Counted from the first letter of the stretch, positions 22,801 through 33,219 are shown. The stretch: DNA of 64,000 nt from Mesostigma viride (GCA_009746045.1 RPFO01000106.1:1034869-1098868); one strand, 5' to 3'. Translations and numbers: made by a program. Notes: generated from the sequence alone by a model not told the origin.

Positions 22801-23853
22801 TAAGTGGGTTCAGGCCTGTGCAGTAGCAACTTGGCAGCAATGCGCTACTTATTGGTCTGTTTATTAATGGGTCTGTGATTACTCTGTAATCATAATGTCA
22901 TTAGCACGGGATCAGCCTTCGATTAGAGTGTGGTTGGCCAATGGTTTGCTGAGCCAGTGCCGCCGGGCCTGTCCGTTGTCACACTGCACAAGCGCTCTGT
23001 GCTTGCTCATGTCCCCGAACTGGACATAGACTCCCTGTGATCGGATGGAGCTGCGTTCAGGGGCTGTTCATGGCGCGGCATGCATTTCTTTTTGCGCGTT
23101 TTGTGAGCTCGTGCGTGCGTGTGCATGTATATGTGGTTTTGTATGTCTGTCAAGATTAATATGTCAACAACGGGATCAAAAGCCTCCTCTGGTACCTGGT
23201 GAGAGTCTATGTCTGCCTGTTGCCACCTACCTTTGAGCCTTCCTGACAGTGTACTTCCTCCATTTAAATTGTTACGGGGGCATGTGGGCACCAATGCTGT
23301 GCCGGCCGCGTACTGGTTAGAGGTAAGATGCAGAGCAAAAGGGACACTCTAGTGAATGGTAAGGGTTCAAAGTGTTTGACCGATCATTTAGCCAGTCGTT
23401 TGAAACACAGCTTGGTCAGTCAAATCCACATCTCTCCAGTTTATGTTTTCAAGGCATATGGTGCCAGCTCCATGAAGGAGCAGTCTCACTTGGAAAATGC
23501 CCAATATGGTGCTTGCAGCTGGCGAGGGCTAGACGTCCCTCCCAATACGCTACTGCATTCCTCTATGCCTTGATAGTTTGTGTGAGTTCTATGAGGTTTT
23601 TACAAGCGTGCATAATCACATCTCTTGGAAGGCTGTAAGTCTTGACCCTACTTATGACCATCATGCCCAGTAAATCAAATGCCTCTTGCGTTTTTTTTGT
23701 GCATGTGTGCAGGAGGAAGAGATGGAGCAAGTCGAGTCCCGTGTGCGCAAAACCATCGCACGGAAAGACGAGTCCATATCGCAACTCAAGCAAGAGCTCA
23801 CAAGCCTACAGAAGCACCTCGAAGCGACCGAAAGGGAACTGGCAAACATGTAA
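7802..23853 (+). CDS. CEP131: CEP131/AZI1-like centriolar satellite / basal-body protein, 14 exons
   Basis: Proposed exons: 7802-7885, 9233-9289, 10200-12844, 13911-14073, 15003-15056, 16054-16299, 18854-18921, 19278-19421, 20111-20287, 20531-20693, 21583-21690, 22268-22333, 22695-22781, 23713-23853. All junctions are GT-AG, all phases agree, and the total is 4203 nt (1400 aa). Residues about 48-890 are a Gly/Ser/Arg-rich disordered region. It holds an IQ-like motif (AAKVIQHHWYAYRHR, about 300) and KLRSILAFLNEVES (about 692), both placed as in animal CEP131. From about 890 to the end it is coiled coil, with the family hallmark KELTIQGLEPEIQNLMSKHK in exon 6 and ARKDESISQLKQEL in the last exon. 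In animals CEP131 acts at centriolar satellites and in ciliogenesis; a role at the flagellar base is inference. The least certain parts are exons 1-2 and the start codon. Confidence 0.85.
7943..8212. repeat. (TCAC)n microsatellite, ~267 bp, in CEP131 intron 1
   Basis: About 66 uninterrupted CACT/TCAC units lie between the proposed exon 1 donor and exon 2. They translate as long THSL repeats in two frames, which is an artefact. Confidence 0.95.
8781..8962. repeat. ~46-bp tandem repeat, about four copies, CEP131 intron 1
   Basis: Units begin CTTGATGCTTCAATAGATCAA at 8781, 8827 and 8873. A more diverged fourth copy follows. Confidence 0.85.
9541..9767. repeat. 16-bp minisatellite (GTTAGACACTAGAGTG), about 14 copies, CEP131 intron 2
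   Basis: Head-to-tail 16-bp units, nearly identical, with one internal irregularity (GTTAGTGTTAGACAC) near the right end. No spacers, so not a CRISPR. Confidence 0.95.
9958..10182. repeat. ~21-bp C-rich minisatellite abutting the CEP131 exon 3 acceptor
   Basis: About ten units of CCCCAATCACCCAYCCCCCCAA end 17 bp before the CACAG acceptor at 10199. The run doubles as an extended pyrimidine-rich tract. The open frame through it (PPNPNHP) is not exon: the exon begins at 10200 in the phase required by exon 2. Confidence 0.9.
13221..13404. repeat. 62-bp tandem repeat, three copies, CEP131 intron 3
   Basis: Units begin CGCACTCACGACTTGAAACC, or GGCACTCATGACTTGAAACC in later copies, near 13221, 13283 and 13345. 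They are over 90% identical by eye. Confidence 0.9.
14055..14240 (+). repeat. Tandem copies of the CEP131 exon 4 end with its splice donor
   Basis: The exon-intron junction CATCCGAGGCAAAG|GTGAG at 14073/14074 is repeated downstream with GT at 14148, 14185 and 14233. One further copy near 14111 has the GT changed to TT. Only the first donor gives the correct phase without a stop: reading on meets TGA at 14149. Confidence 0.85.
14760..15012 (+). repeat. ~85-bp tandem repeat carrying decoy acceptors of CEP131 exon 5
   Basis: The acceptor plus exon start GCCCAG|TTTGAGGAGAAGCT at 14997-15016 has two decayed upstream relatives near 14829 and 14911 (CCCAGTTTGACGAGAAC and CCCAGTTTTAGGAGAAGC). Each is preceded by the same ACCACCATC pyrimidine tract. 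The relatives carry stops or frame breaks, and only the third is a usable exon. Confidence 0.8.
17009..18737. mobile_element. Non-autonomous TTAA-ended DNA transposon in CEP131 intron 6
   Basis: The 18-bp ends TTTAACTCGTCGTCTGTC (17008) and its exact reverse complement (ending 18738) enclose 1.73 kb, with TTAA at both termini. Subterminal palindromes built on ACTCAGTCC lie at 17028-17057 and 18671-18718. The TTAA target and TTAA-anchored inverted repeats are typical of piggyBac-type elements. No transposase ORF is visible. Small ORFs at 17038-17367 (minus) and 17990-18217 (plus) are unrecognised. Confidence 0.7.
19913..19970 (-). repeat. Fragment of the 3' end of a (TTAA)n-tailed retroposon in CEP131 intron 8
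   Basis: The phrase from AACTCGTGCTCCCGTTGGGGAGTCAC back into TTAATT repeats is the reverse complement of the 3' end of the insertion at 25170-25512. Only about 50 bp of it are recognisable. Confidence 0.6.
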
Positions 23854-24213
23854 ACCAAATTGCGCCGGTATATTTGTGTAATATGAAAAGGTGACATTTT
23901 CCTTCGAATCAACTGGTTACTTGCTTACCAAAAATTATTTAGGTTTGAGTCTGAACATGACTCTAGCATCTAGCTCCATGCTCAACTGGTTGAGATGGAA
24001 ATTCCTCATGCAGCGTGAAGACATCCCTTGGGATCGGGTTGCTGCATGCTCTAGCTCGTGTCGAACCAGACGTGGAAAGACAGCTAGTGATGCAGGCCGC
24101 GGCTTATTCCCCTTGATGAATTGATGATGACAATAAGGAGACAAAGGCCACGCGAGCCTATAGGAATAAGCTCCGTTGAACAAACATTATTCCTTTGCTC
24201 TTATATTTAATAT
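23854..24213. other. Short intergenic stretch after CEP131
   Basis: A TGTAA motif, the usual green-algal poly(A) signal, occurs at 23877-23881, only 24 nt after the stop codon. That is close for a functional site. Nothing else recognised. Confidence 0.35.
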
Positions 24214-24572
24214 TGAATGGAATGGAATGGAATGGAATGGAATGGAATGGAATGGAATGGAATGGAATGGAATGGAATGGAATGGAATGGAATGGAATGG
24301 AATGGAATGGAATGGAATGGAATGGAATGGAATGGAATGGAATGGAATGGAATGGAATGGAATGGAATGGAATGGAATGGAATGGAATGGAATGGAATGG
24401 AATGGAATGGAATGGAATGGAATGGAATGGAATGGAATGGAATGGAATGGAATGGAATGGAATGGAATGGAATGGAATGGAATGGAATGGAATGGAATGG
24501 AATGGAATGGAATGGAATGGAATGGAATGGAATGGAATGGAATGGAATGGAATGGAATGGAATGGAATGGAA
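24214..24572. repeat. (GGAAT)n microsatellite, ~359 bp
   Basis: Essentially perfect pentamer array. It stands exactly where the other family members have a short (AATTC)n tail, so it is an expanded retroposon tail. The long frames NGMEW and HSIPF are artefacts of it. Confidence 0.97.
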
Positions 24573-25169
24573 TTGGAACATAACTCCGTTGGGAGTATAT
24601 GTAGTGCTCACATATCTGGATATCCCTGAGAAGGGGCATATGGCTTTTAGTACACTCTGGGCTACTTCCTGCACTTGGGTAGGGTGTAAACTACACCTGC
24701 TCTGGGTGCACAAAGTGCACCTGCACACCACTATGTATGTATTCCAGCACCTACCTAAAGGCGCAGCAGACATAGGGGGGAAGATCATCACGGCTAAACA
24801 AAGGCTAGGGCATGGCTTCTCAGCAGAGAATGACTCTCTGCATGGGCACAGCATAAACCAGACATCATCTGGTGTGGGGCACATCATAGGCACACGTGTA
24901 CATGACTAAATAATGCTAAGGCATCAGCTGGTATAGGGCCTGTAGTAGGCGTACATGTACTAGGCCACAGTGGCTAGGCCTGACTATTCTACACTACTAC
25001 TGATGTATCTAAGCTGGGGCGTGCATGCGGAGGTGCACGTGGCCGCGGGGGTCGCTTGCCAGGGCTTGTGGCCGACGTAGACGGTGGCCCCCTTCAAGTA
25101 CACTGGCTTCGCCGCCGCGGTCGCCGGAGATCTCCCGGAACTGGAGGTAGGTCGGCCATAGCTCCCGTC

Positions 25170-25512
25170 ACGTGTCGCCACCTAGTCACGTGCCGCCAAC
25201 GCACGGTACACAACCAGCCATAGCCTTAGCCTAGTCCTAGTACAGCCATGCTACGCCCTGGCTATGTTCAGATTACTTGCCCACGCTCCTTGCTATGATA
25301 TGCTCACATGGGTCTTATTGCACCCACAGACTGCCGGATCGTTAGCGTGTCCGTTTAGCTAGCGCGCCCGAATGCAGCTGGGGCATGCCTTTGGCATGAA
25401 GGAGACTGGGGGTCTCTGCCCTTTCTCCTGTAGTGCACACACAGGGATTAAAAGCACTTCGGTGCTCCGTGACTCCCCAACGGGAGCACGAGTTTAATTA
25501 ATTAATTAATTA
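25170..25512 (+). mobile_element. Nested retroposon with (TTAA)n 3' tail and 12-bp target duplication
   Basis: The insertion is flanked by ATAGCTCCCGTC at 25158-25169 and 25513-25524. It ends in (TTAA)n, which gives the orientation. It has no ORF, so it is a SINE or a 5'-truncated LINE 3' end. A fragment of the same 3' end lies at 19913-19970. Confidence 0.8.
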
Positions 25513-27112
25513 ATAGCTCCCGTCGCCGTTGCTGCTGCGCCAGGGTCAAGTCATCGTCCAAGGTGAAGGGAGTCTTCTCGAGCCGCTTGCGGCGTCTGAG
25601 AAACGAAATCTTGTCCACCGGTTTCTCAAAGATGCATGATAGAGAAGAAGCGGGGGCGCCCCTGCCTTACCCCCGGCGCGCGGGGCCGGAAGGCGGTGGG
25701 CGACCAGCTCAATCTCACCAAGGAGGCCCATCAGTCACATGGCGGCCAAGGATTTTGCTCTCATTTACGCCTGGGCAACTGAGCTTCTCGGATTTCTCAC
25801 CTTCCATCATGTAGTAGAAGTTCTAGACGATGACGTTAAGGCTGCGCTTGGCGAGCTCGGCCTCCTCGCGGAGGTCGAGCGTCTGCTGCTGGATCGCTGT
25901 GCTGCGCCGGCGCCGGTGGCCAGTGGAGGTGGTATGTTGCTTAAACTGAGCATGTCCGCCCACCAGGTCTCGGTGGGAGGAGCATCGCCAGCCAGGCCGG
26001 GTCAGCGGCCCGCTAAGCTAATGGCCACCGGCTGGCTAATGGCGGCAATGTCCTTTGACACCGCCTGGGCCGGGCGGTGAGGCCTGCGGTGTTTTGCAAG
26101 CACCAAATGGCCCATGGCGTTAAGTCCTGGAGGCGCTTGTCGATGTCGCGGAGCTAGGGCGGTGATGGAGGCGGTGGAGGCGGTGCGGGGGGGGGGGGGG
26201 GAGGCGAGGAGGGTGGAGGTGGCGGTGGAGATGGCGGGGATCGAGCTCAGCAGCCAGCGTGCGGCCCACAGCAGCCTGCCACTCATCTGCAGCGAGGGCC
26301 GTCACGTGCTATAGCTGTGAGATGGCTTCTTGAAGGTGGACTGGAGGAAGGCGGATATTCGGTCAAGGGGGACTGCGGACCCAGAGGTCTTCGGCAGAGC
26401 GCTGAAGGATCGGGATCGAGTATAAAGAGGGCGGCGAACTGTTCAACAAAGGCGCAGTCGGGACCAGCCGGGCAGGACATGGTCAGGTCCGCGGTGGGAA
26501 AACCGGCCATCAGGTCCATTGCGCCTCCAGGCGTTGACGGGAGTCGAGGCAGTGCATGACTGGCAATGTGCACCTGAGGTCAAGGATCGAGGGAGGCGTA
26601 CGACCCATAAAACACCGGAGCTCCCGAGCATATCTTGATACGGGTGGCAAGTCGAAATAGCTGGGTCGATCATATCAGTGACGTCAAAGGTGGGAAATAA
26701 CCTGTCAACATCAAAGTCGCGCTCAGACCAGCTAGGTTCGGCTGGACGACTGCGCTTGGGCTCAGGCGATGCAGAGGGCGAGGCATTAAGCTCGGGAGGG
26801 ATCTGGGCAACCACCAGTGCGCCGGACTAGTGTCACCGCTGCCTGCCGGGCCGGCCTGAGCCGGGGCGAAGCTGCAGCCGGAGCTGCAGCCGGAGCTGCA
26901 GACGCCGGTATTTTCAGGGCTCAGCGCAGCCGCCAGGCTGCGTTGCGTAGAGGAGCGTTTGCTCGTCATATCAGCGTGTGCGTCTTAGAAAGACGATGCG
27001 ATTGTGATATTCACAGCCGGATTGGGGGCGCAAACGTGAAAGTTATGATCGAGCTCCGCCGTCCGCTGATGGCTACAGTACCTCGTGGCTCGTGGCTCGT
27101 CATGTTCCACCA

Positions 27113-28162
27113 GGTAGGTCTTATTATATACTACTATGTAATGTACTGGGTTAGCCAACGCCAATCCGACACGGCATGACACTGTCACAGTGACTGCCTT
27201 CTTGACTATGCGGAACGTTCGCGTGTCGTCCCACATGTAAGACGACGCGCGTTCCGCATGCACGTACCGGCAAATCGGTGCTATACATGTTTGTTGAGAA
27301 TTATACGTACGTACGGAGGTGCATGATCTCGATCGGCATCTCGATCCACGGGTTTCACCTGCACCTGAGTACATACATCCGGAAGGTTGACCGGCCATTG
27401 AGATGCGGAATAAAGACTGGCGCTGTTGCATGCGCAAAGTTGGGCATAGCTGACTCGAAAACGCGGAAAAGATAACGGCCGGGCTTAGTAGTAGAGCAGT
27501 ACCGGCACTGTCCGGATTCTCCCGCGATTTCTGGCCTGAGTGCCCTGGTTGTCTCCTTGACTGACGCTGCAGCGCTGGTGTGGGTCGGCCTTCAGTGGTG
27601 GATCTTTGAATGCACTTCAGGGCTGCGGCACGGGCGGCGAGCTGCGCTCCCGCCCGTATAACATGAATTTGGCGTCCATGCAATGATGCTATCTCTTCGG
27701 GTTTGTGAGTGGCCCCTGGAACGTGTGCCCCCCCAAACCCTCAGGCTCCGGGTCCCGGGAGAGGCCATTATTTTCTCGATCCAAATCGGCAGCTCTCATG
27801 ACGAGTTCCAAGGCTATCTCTGGGCTCTGGACGATCGATGCGGTGCAGCCTTACTGCATCCGCTATGCTTTCATTCAAATGCTACTTCCGGCTTGTGTTG
27901 CAGCCACACTTAATTGGGCCTGCACCATGATGCAGAGAGAGTTCTCCATGTACATGGCCTGCCGCCCCTTGAGGCAGTGCATGAGAGAAGCTCGGGGCAC
28001 CATCCGGGCTCCTGGTAGCTCGTTGTGTATTATTAGTAGGCCTGAGGGGTTGACTAGGTTCCTTTGCATGTTGGTACCCATGTGATATGCATGCTTTTAA
28101 TATTTATATTGCAGGCTCAATGCTCGATCAGATTGGTCAGTCTCTGCAGTTTCCCGCAGGCC
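27113..28162. other. Intergenic repeats; no gene seen
   Basis: 27468-27556 resembles the end of the 995-1278 repeat. 27930-28085 resembles 37440-37570, the 3' end region of a (TTAA)n-tailed element (TTAGGTTCCTTT, then GTACCCATGTGA, versus GGCACCCACGTGA). Short ORFs here are not convincing. Confidence 0.4.
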
Positions 28163-28167
28163 AGTAC

Positions 28168-28784
28168 AGTTGTGAGGGTAAGAATGCCACGAATTCCGCC
28201 ATGGTTCTTGCAGGAAGTTGCCTTTATTAACAATCAGGAAACACAGACGTAAGTCATGTCACTTCCAAGACTGCACGCAGCACAGACGACAGGGTCGCAG
28301 TGCCAAGAGAACGTGCACGCAAGAACTAGCGTCCCGGTGTGACCAAGTCACTCATATAGCTTACTAGGGACGCGTCCAAGTATTCAGCTGCACTGTCACA
28401 GCTGAACTGTCAATCAATTGATTACACAGACTCTGGCACGCCTTTGGCGCGCAGATCTATCAATTGTCCATACGGCTAGTCCTGTGGACCTATCCGTACA
28501 CTAGTCAGCATCAATTGTCTCATAGGTCCTGGCGCGCTACAGTGCGCCTACCTATCAATTGACCATCAAGTCCTGTACAAGTCCTGTCAACGTCCTGCGG
28601 ACTATCAAAGTGACACTTGTACATCCTGTGTCCGTACGCGCCCACAGTGGCGCGCCGGGTACTGTCGGCACAGCCTAGGAAACGTCATAACTTTTACGTT
28701 CCTTAACCAAATGAGGCGTTCAAGGTGCCGTTGGAAAGAGCGTAACAATCTCTATCCATCTAACGTAAATCCTTTACGTTAACT
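28168..28784 (-). repeat. 3' LTR of the 28-36 kb element (617 bp)
   Basis: Terminal motif AGTT...AACT instead of the usual TG...CA. The ends are fixed by comparison with the other LTR and by the AGTAC duplication. Confidence 0.95.
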
Positions 28785-28804
28785 CCAATCCCTTCTTTTC
28801 TTTA
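28785..28804 (-). promoter_or_regulatory. Polypurine tract of the 28-36 kb element
   Basis: Minus-strand AAAGAAAAGAAGGGATTGG lies directly against the 3' LTR, the position where plus-strand DNA synthesis is primed. The 28805-29733 stretch between it and the pol stop has no recognisable gene. Confidence 0.7.
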
Positions 28805-29733
28805 GGGATCACATCCCCTGCCAGGGACCCTTGAAGTAGCTTGAAATGTCCTTCACTCCAGCTTGAAGCTTGAACAGATGTCTTTAATGGCCAATGCCAT
28901 TCCCCCAGCCCTTTCTTTTAAGGAACTGGAAAAGAAACAGATCTGCCACAGGGAAAACCATTTCATGAGAAATGGAGAAAACCTATGGAAGTGGCATTAC
29001 AGAGTACCACCAGATATTAGAAGCACACAAAATTAAATACATACAGGTTAATTCTATGAGGTCTTCTCCAGGAATTAATCCCATCACCTCGGTAGAGCCT
29101 CCAGTACAATGACCTTCTGGCGGTGAGTTACATTAATCCCAGATACTAATCCCATAAAACCCAGTACATATTCAATATAAGTACAATAAATCCATGACAA
29201 TTAAAATACCACTTGACAAAGTAAGGCGTATTACAATAGTTTGCCTGTCATTCTCTCAACAGGGGTCTATTGGCGCCCGTCTTACGGCGCCCGTCTACTT
29301 GCCAGATGGTAAACTGCCACAGCAAACAAATGACAAAATGAAACACATAGGCAACAATTAAATCCTGCCCTGGGGAACTAGGGAAGTCTGAACAGGCAAA
29401 CACCTGAACAGGCCAGCTTGTAGAAACATAATACCAGGGAATCGAACCCCGCCCTATAAACCCCAGAATAAAGGTTCCCAGACCATTGTGAGAAGTATGT
29501 ACAAATATACATTTCTTTTAAAATAGAATACATGGTCTGTAATGGACCTGTCAACCTTGTGTAGTCAACAGCATGAACCCCAGCCAAAACCTGGCTGTAT
29601 CCTGATTAAAATCAGAGTGAGTGTACCATGGTCCATGAGCCTTAGTACAGACTAAAATACAGGTATTATGCCAGTCACAATGCTGACACTACCACACAAT
29701 CTGCTCTCCAATGCCCTATAACCATGCACCAGC

Positions 29734-32700
29734 TTAGACAGCTTGCTGAGATGGGTCCATCAGAGACTGAAGAACCTTGTATTGCACTGCTGCCTTCTGC
29801 ACTAGCTTGGTCAAAGCATCAGCAGGATTGTCAACCCCAGGGATATGCTCAATATTGGCCAAGGAGGACAACTCCTTAAGAAGGAGATAATCCAAGTCCC
29901 TACTTCTGGCCATCTGCCTGTGCACAAACTGCACCATCCCCATGGAGTCTGTTTTTAGAAGAGTGGTAACCTGAAGTGGCCAAGGAGTGTTAGAAGTCAT
30001 CTGATGAAGCAACTCCTTCAGATAAAGGCTTGTGTGAATGCCTTCACAAATAGCCCTGCATTCTGCCACATCACTGCTGACAGCCACCCGTTTGTGCAGG
30101 CGACTAAACCAGCTCACCAAACTCCCCAGGCCTTCCTGTCTGAGCACAAAGAGCCCTGCAGCCCTGCCCCTGACCTTGGAGACCTGCCTGCTGTCCATTG
30201 AGCTATCCACATACAGCTCCATGCAAATGGGTTGTGATAAATCCACTGCAGACAACAGAATGCCAGATGAAGCCCTGACCTGATCAGCCACCTTGGCAGA
30301 CCCTAGCTCCACCAGCATGTCATCAGGCAACCTGGCTATGACCATAAGGTCTGGCCTGGAAATGCCTGCCACCCAAGCAACCATGCCCCTCACCATGGGA
30401 CACAGTGCCTGTGTGATGGTTGGAGGAAGCTTGCTAATGAGGGTCTCTTGATAGTCATTGCCCCCCACCAGCAGCATACGCCACTCCCCTCCCTTCTTCA
30501 CCAGTGTGGCCTCCATGCCCACAAACAGCAGAGGCTCATTCTCCACCTGCCATTGCTCCCTACCCAGAGGAAACTTGGACTTAATGATGGAGATCAGCTC
30601 CTTAAGCCACGACGTGGGAGCTATCAGATGTAGGTCATCCCCGTGCAGCGAAGCATACACTGGCAGGCCTTCCCATTGCCCCAGAAACAGACAGGGGTCT
30701 ACAGGAGAGACCTTCAAGTTGCAATGCTCCTTCAGGAAACGGTTGAGAGTCTCCCTCCAGATTATTGGACTTGACCTCAGGCCCTCCAGGCCCTTGAGGA
30801 TTTTAAGGAACTCCGTGTGGATGTCCCTTTTCCATACAGCAGGCACCCTAACATAGAAAGGCGTCTTGCCCTCCCACTTTTCCTGTGCCACATCTGCATC
30901 ACCCTCCAGAAATGCCCTCTTGAAGTCTATCACCACTGAGCCATAGTCCAAGCCCTTGTTGAGAAGGCCTAGAAAGACACACAGCAGCAGCCTCCAAGTA
31001 TCATGCAGCATGCCAGGGGTATACAACTCCTCAGCAGTGCACTCACCAGTACCCTTGAACTCATTCAGCACTGGCCTGACATGTGGTACCTTGACCCCGT
31101 CCACCTCCTTCATCTTGATGACAAACTTGAGCTTGAGTAGACGTCGTGCAGGAGGCAGGTCATTGACAGGTTCCACGCATTTCTTGGAGATCCAGTCCTC
31201 CCCAGATTTAATCAGACCCAGTGTGACCTGGGGACACATAATGGGAGAGGACATGAGCTTCACCAGGCCTTGGTAGTTGATAGGGCTGTGTCCAGCAAGT
31301 GAGTGAGGACCAATGCCCAAACTGCTTGGATGACTAGCAGCTGGCAGTATGAGGTCATCAACCAAGGGCTCCTGCCCCTGGCACACTTGCACACGCTTAA
31401 CCGTCCTGGTTACTGCACGTGATAGGTGAGTGGTCCTGAAATTAATCAGTGGGACCTGACCAGCCCCTTCCTTAGTCAGGAGAGAGGACGTGATCACTAC
31501 CCCATCCTGGCATAGGAAATTCTGCCCCAGAAGAGCAGGTCCTTGATAGCCCTCCAAGACACAAAAAGCAGTGTCCTGTCCAAGGATAGGAATGAATACC
31601 TCACCCAGTACCTTCACGTGTACCCCGCCACTGAAGTCAGACACAAACTGATAGCTGGGTTCAGACATGCTGTACCCTGCTGCAGCCCTGGTCCCAATAA
31701 TGGAGACCTGAGAATTAGTGTCTACCTCTAAGGCAGTGTCCAGCCCCAGATTGCCATGCCACCTGAGCTTGGCTACCTTGGGCTGCTTCTTGGCCCTTTG
31801 TAGAGCCCCAATCAATCCAGCCAAACTTGTCCCCCTGGGCTTGGTTAGTGCCTTGGGCTTGACAGTTGACTCCCCAGCTGTTGACCTTGCAGCCTGTTCA
31901 ACAAGTACCTCTGCAACCTGGCCAGGGCTGACAGATTCCCCTGCAACAGATGTGGTCGTTGCGTCAGTGATGTCACCTGGGACCTGAAAATCCTGCAGAT
32001 CCTGTGAGCCTTGTGCCTGACTGCCCTCATTCATCAGGTTAGGCTTGACATATGACCAACTCAGCCGGTGTACATGCTTTGGTTCGTCCTCCATGCTGAC
32101 CAAGCATGCGTGGCTAGCTTCATCAACCTGGGTAACCACCCCAGGACTCCAGCTACCACGTTTGCCATAAAGGCTAGGTTCCTTCCAAGCTAGGACCTTC
32201 TGACCCACTTGTGGCTCCAGCATCTTCCAACCCCGGTCCTTCTCCCTCAGCTTGGCAAAGGTGACATGTGCAGCATGTTTCCAGCCCTCCAGCACATGTG
32301 GTGGGCACAGGCCATGATATAGACCCATTGGGCTGACAGCAACTCCATCATAGTAGAAGTTAACCCTGCTGTTCAGCTGCTGCTCCACGTTCCTCAGCCA
32401 TGCACTCCTGACAAGTGCAGGTGCAGACAAGGGTACCCAGTCTTCAGAGATGATCAATTTCTTGACCTCCTGGATTGCCCTCTCGATAGCACCCTGCTGC
32501 CCATGAGCCTCCCTAGGTGTAACCAGCAACTCAGGAAGGGTAGGATCACCCTTGAGATGCTGAAACTGCATGTCCACCTGGATCCTTGTGGTAGGAAACT
32601 TGGCTCTTACATTCTGCAGGGCAGCCAGCAAGTACCTGTTCTTCATAGAAGGTAAATGCTCCAGCACCTTGTATTTCGTGTACCTGTCCACGCACACCAA

Positions 32701-33219
32701 CAGTTGCATGCCCCTGATGTGTTGGATATCACACTGCAGATCACCAATGCTCTGAGGTAGAGCTTTGGCATGTGATTTCCTGGGCTTGTTGGAGGACAAC
32801 TGGCACTTACACCGTGAGGCAGCTTGCTGACACGCCTTAAGAAGGGGTGCCCTGCCCATACGGAAGGCAAAGTTGTTTGACAGAGAAGTGGCATGCCCAA
32901 ACATGTTGTGGATTCGGGCACCCAACTCCTGGTACACAGAGGAAGCAGTCCCTGGCACAGTCAGGACTGTGCTGTCAGGTTGTCCAGCATCACCATGCTG
33001 ACTTCCATCCTGTTCTGACTCAGAGCCTGAGTCACCCTGCTCATGCCCAACACCTGGACCGCCAGCAGGGACCACATGCATACCACCAGAGGCCTTCACA
33101 CCCCTCTGTGGTTGTACATTGGTTTCTCTCAAAATGAGAGGTCCACCCTCGTGCCCAGCACGAGGATGCATAGGGTCAGACATACTTACAGCTGCATCAG
33201 CTGTCAAGGACGTCTTCAT
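29734..33219 (-). CDS. Pol polyprotein: integrase - protease - reverse transcriptase - RNase H (1161 aa)
   Basis: Integrase: His/Cys-like region about 104-139, catalytic-type D164, D216 and E246, and a C-terminal part to about 393 (SPGVVTQVDEASHACLV). Aspartic protease about 485-575: DTNS at 500-503 in place of DTGS/A, and the partner ALLGQNFL at 562-569. RT about 690-900: VVIDFKRAFLEGD and HGDD (D861, D862), where copia normally has YVDD. RNase H about 1000-1140: D1005, E1053, D1091 and the terminal HIPGVDNPADALTK. The frame stays open upstream to 33360, where a single UGA separates it from gag, so translation by readthrough is likely. ATG 33219 is only the first Met after that stop. No internal stops. 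In textbook Ty1/copia the protease precedes the integrase. Confidence 0.88.
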   Translation of the reverse strand: MKTSLTADAAVSMSDPMHPRAGHEGGPLILRETNVQPQRGVKASGGMHVVPAGGPGVGHEQGDSGSESEQDGSQHGDAGQPDSTVLTVPGTASSVYQELGARIHNMFGHATSLSNNFAFRMGRAPLLKACQQAASRCKCQLSSNKPRKSHAKALPQSIGDLQCDIQHIRGMQLLVCVDRYTKYKVLEHLPSMKNRYLLAALQNVRAKFPTTRIQVDMQFQHLKGDPTLPELLVTPREAHGQQGAIERAIQEVKKLIISEDWVPLSAPALVRSAWLRNVEQQLNSRVNFYYDGVAVSPMGLYHGLCPPHVLEGWKHAAHVTFAKLREKDRGWKMLEPQVGQKVLAWKEPSLYGKRGSWSPGVVTQVDEASHACLVSMEDEPKHVHRLSWSYVKPNLMNEGSQAQGSQDLQDFQVPGDITDATTTSVAGESVSPGQVAEVLVEQAARSTAGESTVKPKALTKPRGTSLAGLIGALQRAKKQPKVAKLRWHGNLGLDTALEVDTNSQVSIIGTRAAAGYSMSEPSYQFVSDFSGGVHVKVLGEVFIPILGQDTAFCVLEGYQGPALLGQNFLCQDGVVITSSLLTKEGAGQVPLINFRTTHLSRAVTRTVKRVQVCQGQEPLVDDLILPAASHPSSLGIGPHSLAGHSPINYQGLVKLMSSPIMCPQVTLGLIKSGEDWISKKCVEPVNDLPPARRLLKLKFVIKMKEVDGVKVPHVRPVLNEFKGTGECTAEELYTPGMLHDTWRLLLCVFLGLLNKGLDYGSVVIDFKRAFLEGDADVAQEKWEGKTPFYVRVPAVWKRDIHTEFLKILKGLEGLRSSPIIWRETLNRFLKEHCNLKVSPVDPCLFLGQWEGLPVYASLHGDDLHLIAPTSWLKELISIIKSKFPLGREQWQVENEPLLFVGMEATLVKKGGEWRMLLVGGNDYQETLISKLPPTITQALCPMVRGMVAWVAGISRPDLMVIARLPDDMLVELGSAKVADQVRASSGILLSAVDLSQPICMELYVDSSMDSRQVSKVRGRAAGLFVLRQEGLGSLVSWFSRLHKRVAVSSDVAECRAICEGIHTSLYLKELLHQMTSNTPWPLQVTTLLKTDSMGMVQFVHRQMARSRDLDYLLLKELSSLANIEHIPGVDNPADALTKLVQKAAVQYKVLQSLMDPSQQAV

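Larger units (their letters stand above)
24214..27112 (-). mobile_element. Degenerate ORF1-only retroposon with a very long (GGAAT)n tail
   Basis: In minus-strand order: the shared leader near 27112-26970, then a broken ORF1 (26969-25000; the MTSKRSSTQRSLAAALS start and the LTxAQQQ tail are recognisable but frameshifted). The 3' UTR is at 24573-24990, and a tail of about 72 ATTCC units at 24214-24572. ORF1 is interrupted by a 343-bp insertion at 25170-25512. Confidence 0.75.

Noticed and set aside
24187-24909. Long ORFs on both strands with NGMEW or HSIPF repeats
   Set aside because: Pure translation of the (GGAAT)n microsatellite; all frames without a stop are open automatically.
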